Source of the DNA: Lachancea kluyveri NRRL Y-12651
Lineage: Eukaryota > Ascomycota > Saccharomycetes > Saccharomycetales > Saccharomycetaceae
Direction: 5' to 3'
Assembly: GCA_000149225.2 (NCBI GenBank)
Contig: CM000689.1
Span: 682,001-746,000, forward strand
DNA: 64,000 nucleotides
This document shows, in pieces, positions 60,551-64,000 of this stretch. The position numbers were made by a program, and so were the translations under genes. The notes under the pieces are model-generated. The model saw nothing but the letters and a program-made list of their open reading frames with translations, did not search any database and was not told the origin of the DNA. Positions within the stretch are counted from its first letter, which is position 1; each line of letters opens with the position of its first letter.

Positions 60551-61696
60551 ATGAAACAGAGTTTGGTTATTGCACTATCTGCGGGCCTGATTGTTACCGG
60601 ATGTATCAACTCTATCGCGTCCAAATACCAGGACAATCAGTGCGTAAGGGACTGTGACGGGCCGCGTCCCGTGCTGTTCGAACAGCCTGTGTTGCAAACA
60701 CTACAGATGTTTATTGGCGAGAGCTCGGTATTTGTGGTTTTACTTTTGAGGGTCATTGCCGGCGGTGGCAGCCCCAGGCCCAGGAGTGTAGAGAAGCCGC
60801 CGCTCCCAGGCAACAGGGTTCTGCTGCTGGCACTACCTGCTGTCTGTGACATCTGTGCCACAACGTTGATGAATGTGGCGCTAACCATGATCCCAGTGTC
60901 TGTGTACCAGATGACGAGGGGTGCGCTCATCATATTCGTGGCCATGTTTAGCATTGTGTTTTTGGGGCACCGGATCTCCCGGCTGGAGTGGTGTTCGCTG
61001 TTTGTCGTGGTGCTCGGGGTCACGATAGTTGGGTGCAACGGCGGCAGTGGCAGTGATGGCGGCAGCGGTGGAAATAATAGCCTTCTTTCCTCTGTGGCGA
61101 CAGCTAGGCTATCCTCCTCGTTGTTCGCAGGTGTCTTTTTGATTTTGATTGCGCAACTATTCATGGCATCGCAGTTTGTGATCGAGGAGCACATCATGTC
61201 CCGCTGGACCATGATGCCTGTGAAACTCGTTGGCTTTGAGGGCGTCTTTGGCGGCTCCATTACGCTTGCGGTGATGTTGCTCGGTCACTTGACTTTTGCC
61301 TCTGGGAACCCACACTCGCCGTTCAATGTGGTACAGGCCTTCACCGACATGTTTGCCAGCCCACGTGTGCTGTACTCGTCGGTGGCCATTATGTTTTCCA
61401 TCGCATGCTTCAACTTTTTCGGCATTTCCATTACCAACAGCGTGAACGCCACGGCCAGGAGCACTATCGACACGTGTAGGACCCTGATGGTGTGGTGTGT
61501 GTCGTTGTCCATTGGCTGGGAATCTTTCAAGTTTGGCCAATTGTTTGGGTTTGTCCTGCTGATTTTGGGTACCCTAGTATTCAATGGGGCGATCAAGCTC
61601 CGCAGAGAATCGCTGCCTCGTTTCTTGGCTGAGGACTATCCCCAGGACTACGAAAGACTCATCGACGTGGTTGACGAAGAGGTTGACAGGTTTTAA
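60551..61696 (+). CDS. Multispanning transporter-like protein of the SLC35F6 (DMT superfamily) type
   Basis: A 381-residue membrane protein from the ATG at 60551 (MKQSLVIALSAG). About ten hydrophobic helices in the two EamA-like halves of the drug/metabolite transporter fold. Blocks recalling human SLC35F6 are VTGCINSIASKYQDN, LPAVCDICATTLMNVAL, YQMTRGALIIF, LFVVVLGVTIVG, ASQFVIEEH, AIMFSIACFNFFGISIT and LILGTLVFNGAI. The loop near residue 160 has a Gly/Ser-rich insert. The substrate is not known; SLC35 relatives move nucleotide sugars or similar solutes. I recall no S. cerevisiae gene of this type between SLX5 and YDL012C, so it may have been lost there. Confidence 0.88.
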   Translation: MKQSLVIALSAGLIVTGCINSIASKYQDNQCVRDCDGPRPVLFEQPVLQTLQMFIGESSVFVVLLLRVIAGGGSPRPRSVEKPPLPGNRVLLLALPAVCDICATTLMNVALTMIPVSVYQMTRGALIIFVAMFSIVFLGHRISRLEWCSLFVVVLGVTIVGCNGGSGSDGGSGGNNSLLSSVATARLSSSLFAGVFLILIAQLFMASQFVIEEHIMSRWTMMPVKLVGFEGVFGGSITLAVMLLGHLTFASGNPHSPFNVVQAFTDMFASPRVLYSSVAIMFSIACFNFFGISITNSVNATARSTIDTCRTLMVWCVSLSIGWESFKFGQLFGFVLLILGTLVFNGAIKLRRESLPRFLAEDYPQDYERLIDVVDEEVDRF

Positions 61697-61965
61697 AAGT
61701 TTCGGCGTGTCGTCTTTGGTTCCAGTAATACTATCAAGACAATGCGAAAGAAAAGACACTGCTATTAGATGAAAACAATTAAAAATAATTATATATAAAA
61801 AATAATAAAAAAAAAATTGTAATAGAAATAGGAATAGAATACATACATATGTTAATTTCACTTTGGCAGTTTTTTGTTGTTTTTTTTTTTTTTCCCTTTT
61901 CTTGTTTTGTTTCTCAGTCACCTGTTTTGCTTAGACTTTTCCTTTTCTGCCTTTTTGATGGCACA
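61697..61965. other. Convergent AT-rich 3' region
   Basis: Very A/T-rich (AATAATTATATATAAAAAATAAT near 61785), suiting the 3' ends of the two converging genes. Confidence 0.65.
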
Positions 61966-62430
61966 TCAAAACAACATGTCCAAAGTACAGCACAAACACA
62001 TACCTGCCAGACAGGCGGTCAAACAGTCTTGGTTGTTGCTCGTGGGGCGCTGTTGTTGGACGTAGACGGGTTGCTGCTGCTGCTGGTAGTAGCCAGGCTG
62101 TTGCTGTTGTTGGGTCTGCTGGCCGTAATACTGAGGAGGTTGCTGCTGGGTATAGTAGGCCTGCTGCGGTGGCTGTTGGTAGTACTGCTGGGTACCAGAG
62201 TTCTGTTGTGGGTATCCTCTGGAGGAGCTAAAGTCACCCGAGGGTGGTGCACCAGTGGGGCGTTGGTACTGTTTTACGTTCAGCTGTTAGTATTGTCGGG
62301 AGGTCGGAAAAATGTCTTGCTTTCAGAGAGGTGAGAAAGGCAAGAAGGCAGGAAGGTAGGAAGGCAAAGGGCAACATACTGTTTGTTTGGAGTCGGCGGC
62401 GGCACCGGAGTAGTAGTCAGCGGCGGACAT
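61966..62430 (-). CDS. YDL012C: CYSTM-module tail-anchored protein, in two exons (YDL012C homologue)
   Basis: Exon 1 is 62430-62380 (17 codons, [17 protein letters not shown]) and exon 2 is 62268-61966, giving 117 residues. The N-terminus matches YDL012C (MSAQDYYG). A Gln/Tyr/Pro-rich middle with QQPPQ-like repeats is followed by the C-terminal CYSTM module, [20 protein letters not shown], which has five Cys and anchors the protein in the plasma membrane. CYSTM proteins are tied to stress tolerance in eukaryotes. The S. cerevisiae gene also has one intron, in a similar N-terminal place. No single open frame covers this gene. Confidence 0.95.
62269..62379 (-). other. Intron of the YDL012C homologue, 111 bases
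   Basis: Minus strand: GTATGT at 62379-62374, branch point TACTAAC at 62292-62286, and 3' site AAACAG ending at 62269. The phase is 0. Splicing joins the conserved MSAADYYSG start to the Gln-rich body. Confidence 0.92.
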
Positions 62431-63419
62431 GGCTTTTCTGGTCGGGTGTGGTGGATGTGTTGCGAAGAGAGGATGGATGATGGTGAAGCTTTTAATGGTC
62501 TTGCGAAAACACATGCGACAAGCCGAGCCTTGTGTGTGGTGTCCGGGTGTTTGTTTGGTTGTGCGCCTCCCTCGCCGCACTCTGCTGGAAGGGCGGGAGA
62601 GCAGGACGACAGTGATGCTGAAGCAGCACTGATGGCCATGGCTTGGAGAGACTGCAAAGATACATATGTTTGGTGGGCCAGTCGCGGTACTAGGGAGTGC
62701 ATTTCAGCCGTGCATTTGATGCCCTCTGGCTGAGCAAAAATAAAGAAAAGAGAAAAGAGGCGGGAGCCAGCGCCAAAAGGGTTTGATCTAGCATGTCTCA
62801 AGACACCGGCTTGTTGCGTCGTAACCGCTGGACAATGGAGGCTGTCTTTGGTGCCTTTTTCTTCCTTTTTTTTTTTTTTTCTTTTTTTTTTTGCCCGTTT
62901 TCATTACTGCTCCTTGTACGAGCTTTTACCCTTTCACAGTTATTGTTGCAGCAGCGGCTATGATTGATTTTGATAGCTTTGTTTAGTTTTTTTTTTTTTT
63001 TTTTATTCTTATCTTTCTATCGTATTTTTTTTTTTCAAACGCACAGACCCAACCGATTAGTGCTGCTGCTGCAGCAAGAACAGACTATCCTTGCGACGCG
63101 TAGCTCCAATGGCCCTGCAAGCATGCCCGTATGTCTGTAGCTCGCATGTTTCCCCTCCAGCTTTTTTTTTATGCTTTTGCACCTTGCTCTCCGGCATCGT
63201 CCCGCCGCTTCTCTGCGTGCACTATCGACGGTGAGTTGCCCGTTGTGGAAACCCGTAAACAAGTCTCAAAGCGGCTTTTTAATTCTTTAGCTGTTTGCAC
63301 TCTCCCAAGTCCCTGACAGGCCCGAAACCAAAACACCACACCATCTGTGGACTATCAAAAGACGTTTTCTAAAGGGGCAGGAGGGAGATACACCACTCGC
63401 AACCAGCCCAGCAAACAGA
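62431..63419. other. Divergent intergenic YDL012C/unknown gene
   Basis: Long T runs at about 62866-62892, 62987-63004 and 63025-63034, and nothing I recognise as a gene. The open frames here are broken up by these runs and lack domains. Confidence 0.55.
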
Positions 63420-64000
63420 ATGCACGACTCTTCTCTCCAGCACACTCGGGTTTTGGAACCGCTAGACACAAACTCGCTCTCGATGATAGCACCAGACTCG
63501 GAAGCAACCGGCAGCAGCATCAGCTCGAACCTGAAAAACTCCTCTTTGGCCTTCCATACCAGCAAGACCAGCACCCCACCAGTTTCTTCCGTGTGCGGGA
63601 CGCCGCTCAAGTGGCAGTTTACCCAGAAGGAATTCAACTTTAACAGCAACAGCACCCCGTCCAGAGCAAACAACTGCTTGGCGTATGACGATAGGGTAAA
63701 GAGACAGAGGAAGAAGAAGAAGGCCTCACGGGCAAACCTCTCGGGGGCCAAGGCAAGGGTCAAGTCCACGCTGTCTCACACCATCTCCAAGCTCGACTTG
63801 TTGGACGACCAGAACCTGACCAGCTTCCCGATCCCGCCGCCCATCAACGACCCCCAGCAGCACACGCGAAACCCGGTGAACGAGTTCAACATAAGGGTGC
63901 ACGCAGAGAACAGGCGGATAAGCTTCAACCCCAGGAGCCTGGCCGACAGCGAGACGTCTGCACAGCCCATCGTACTGGTGGAGGACTACATCCCTCAGGA
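63420..64000 (+). CDS. Unrecognised Ser/Thr-rich protein, 5' part only
   Basis: A frame from the ATG at 63420 stays open for 193 codons to the window end, so the gene is cut. The protein begins MHDSSLQHTRVLEPLDTNSL. It is rich in Ser, Thr, Asn and Pro, with SSVCGTPLKWQFTQKEFNF near residue 60, a basic cluster RVKRQRKKKK near residue 93 that could be a nuclear signal, and later VLVEDYIP near the cut. Codon usage is GC-rich like its neighbours. I cannot assign a family. The S. cerevisiae order would place GRX6 (YDL010W) here, but this is not a glutaredoxin, at least in its N-terminal part. Confidence 0.75.
   Translation, partial: MHDSSLQHTRVLEPLDTNSLSMIAPDSEATGSSISSNLKNSSLAFHTSKTSTPPVSSVCGTPLKWQFTQKEFNFNSNSTPSRANNCLAYDDRVKRQRKKKKASRANLSGAKARVKSTLSHTISKLDLLDDQNLTSFPIPPPINDPQQHTRNPVNEFNIRVHAENRRISFNPRSLADSETSAQPIVLVEDYIPQ

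Noticed and set aside
62280-62801. A 173-codon minus-strand frame across the first exon of the YDL012C homologue
   Set aside because: It reads through the intron in another frame, has no family similarity, and the spliced gene explains this region much better.

Overview
The window is nuclear DNA of a budding yeast in the family Saccharomycetaceae. Nearly every gene is a clear relative of a Saccharomyces cerevisiae gene. Introns are rare and carry the yeast consensus signals (GTATGT, TACTAAC), and the spacers are rich in poly(dA:dT) and simple repeats. Most coding sequence is GC-rich at third positions, except a few highly expressed genes. I cannot name the species.

I support 30 protein genes: 29 whole, and one running off the right edge. 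Two contain a spliceosomal intron (NOP1 and a YDL012C homologue). I see no rRNA, convincing tRNA, CRISPR array, transposon, virus-like element or centromere.

Layout. 1-12,800: MRX9 (probable), APM4, PRS5, RTK1, MAM3, GPD1. 12,800-21,400: a nitronate monooxygenase-like gene, ARG1, dipeptidyl-peptidase III (YOL057W type), a GPM2/GPM3-type mutase. 21,800-28,000: RPN4, THI20 and an Och1-like mannosyltransferase. 28,000-47,000: OSH2/SWH1, YAT1, CDC15, KIN3, ADE1, BUD14, KAP104. 47,000-64,000: DAL1, ERP3, CDC7, TSC13, a hexose-transporter-like gene, NOP1 (split), SLX5, an SLC35F6-type transporter, the CYSTM gene YDL012C (split), and an unrecognised gene cut by the window end.

Gene order is the most informative large-scale feature. 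Genes that S. cerevisiae splits between two sister segments made by its whole-genome duplication (chromosome IV YDL027-YDL012 and chromosome XV YOL062-YOL055), plus a chromosome I block (YAR014-YAR042), are interleaved here in one series, with single copies of duplicated pairs such as GPD1/GPD2, GPM2/GPM3 and OSH2/SWH1. This points to a lineage that did not undergo that duplication. A few genes sit where I expect no counterpart in S. cerevisiae: the nitronate monooxygenase, the mannosyltransferase, the hexose transporter and the SLC35F6-type transporter. DAL1 stands alone rather than in the allantoin cluster.

The genes serve ordinary cell functions: glycerol and glycolytic metabolism, amino acid, purine and thiamine synthesis, the cell cycle (CDC15, KIN3, CDC7, BUD14), lipid and membrane traffic, proteasome control (RPN4), rRNA modification (NOP1) and SUMO-directed ubiquitylation (SLX5). 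I found no undescribed multi-gene system. The most interesting signals are alternative starts that would add mitochondrial presequences to GPD1 and dipeptidyl-peptidase III, a five-copy CACGTG cluster upstream of GPD1, the NOP1 intron, and regulatory sites conserved in kind upstream of RPN4, NOP1, ARG1 and DAL1.
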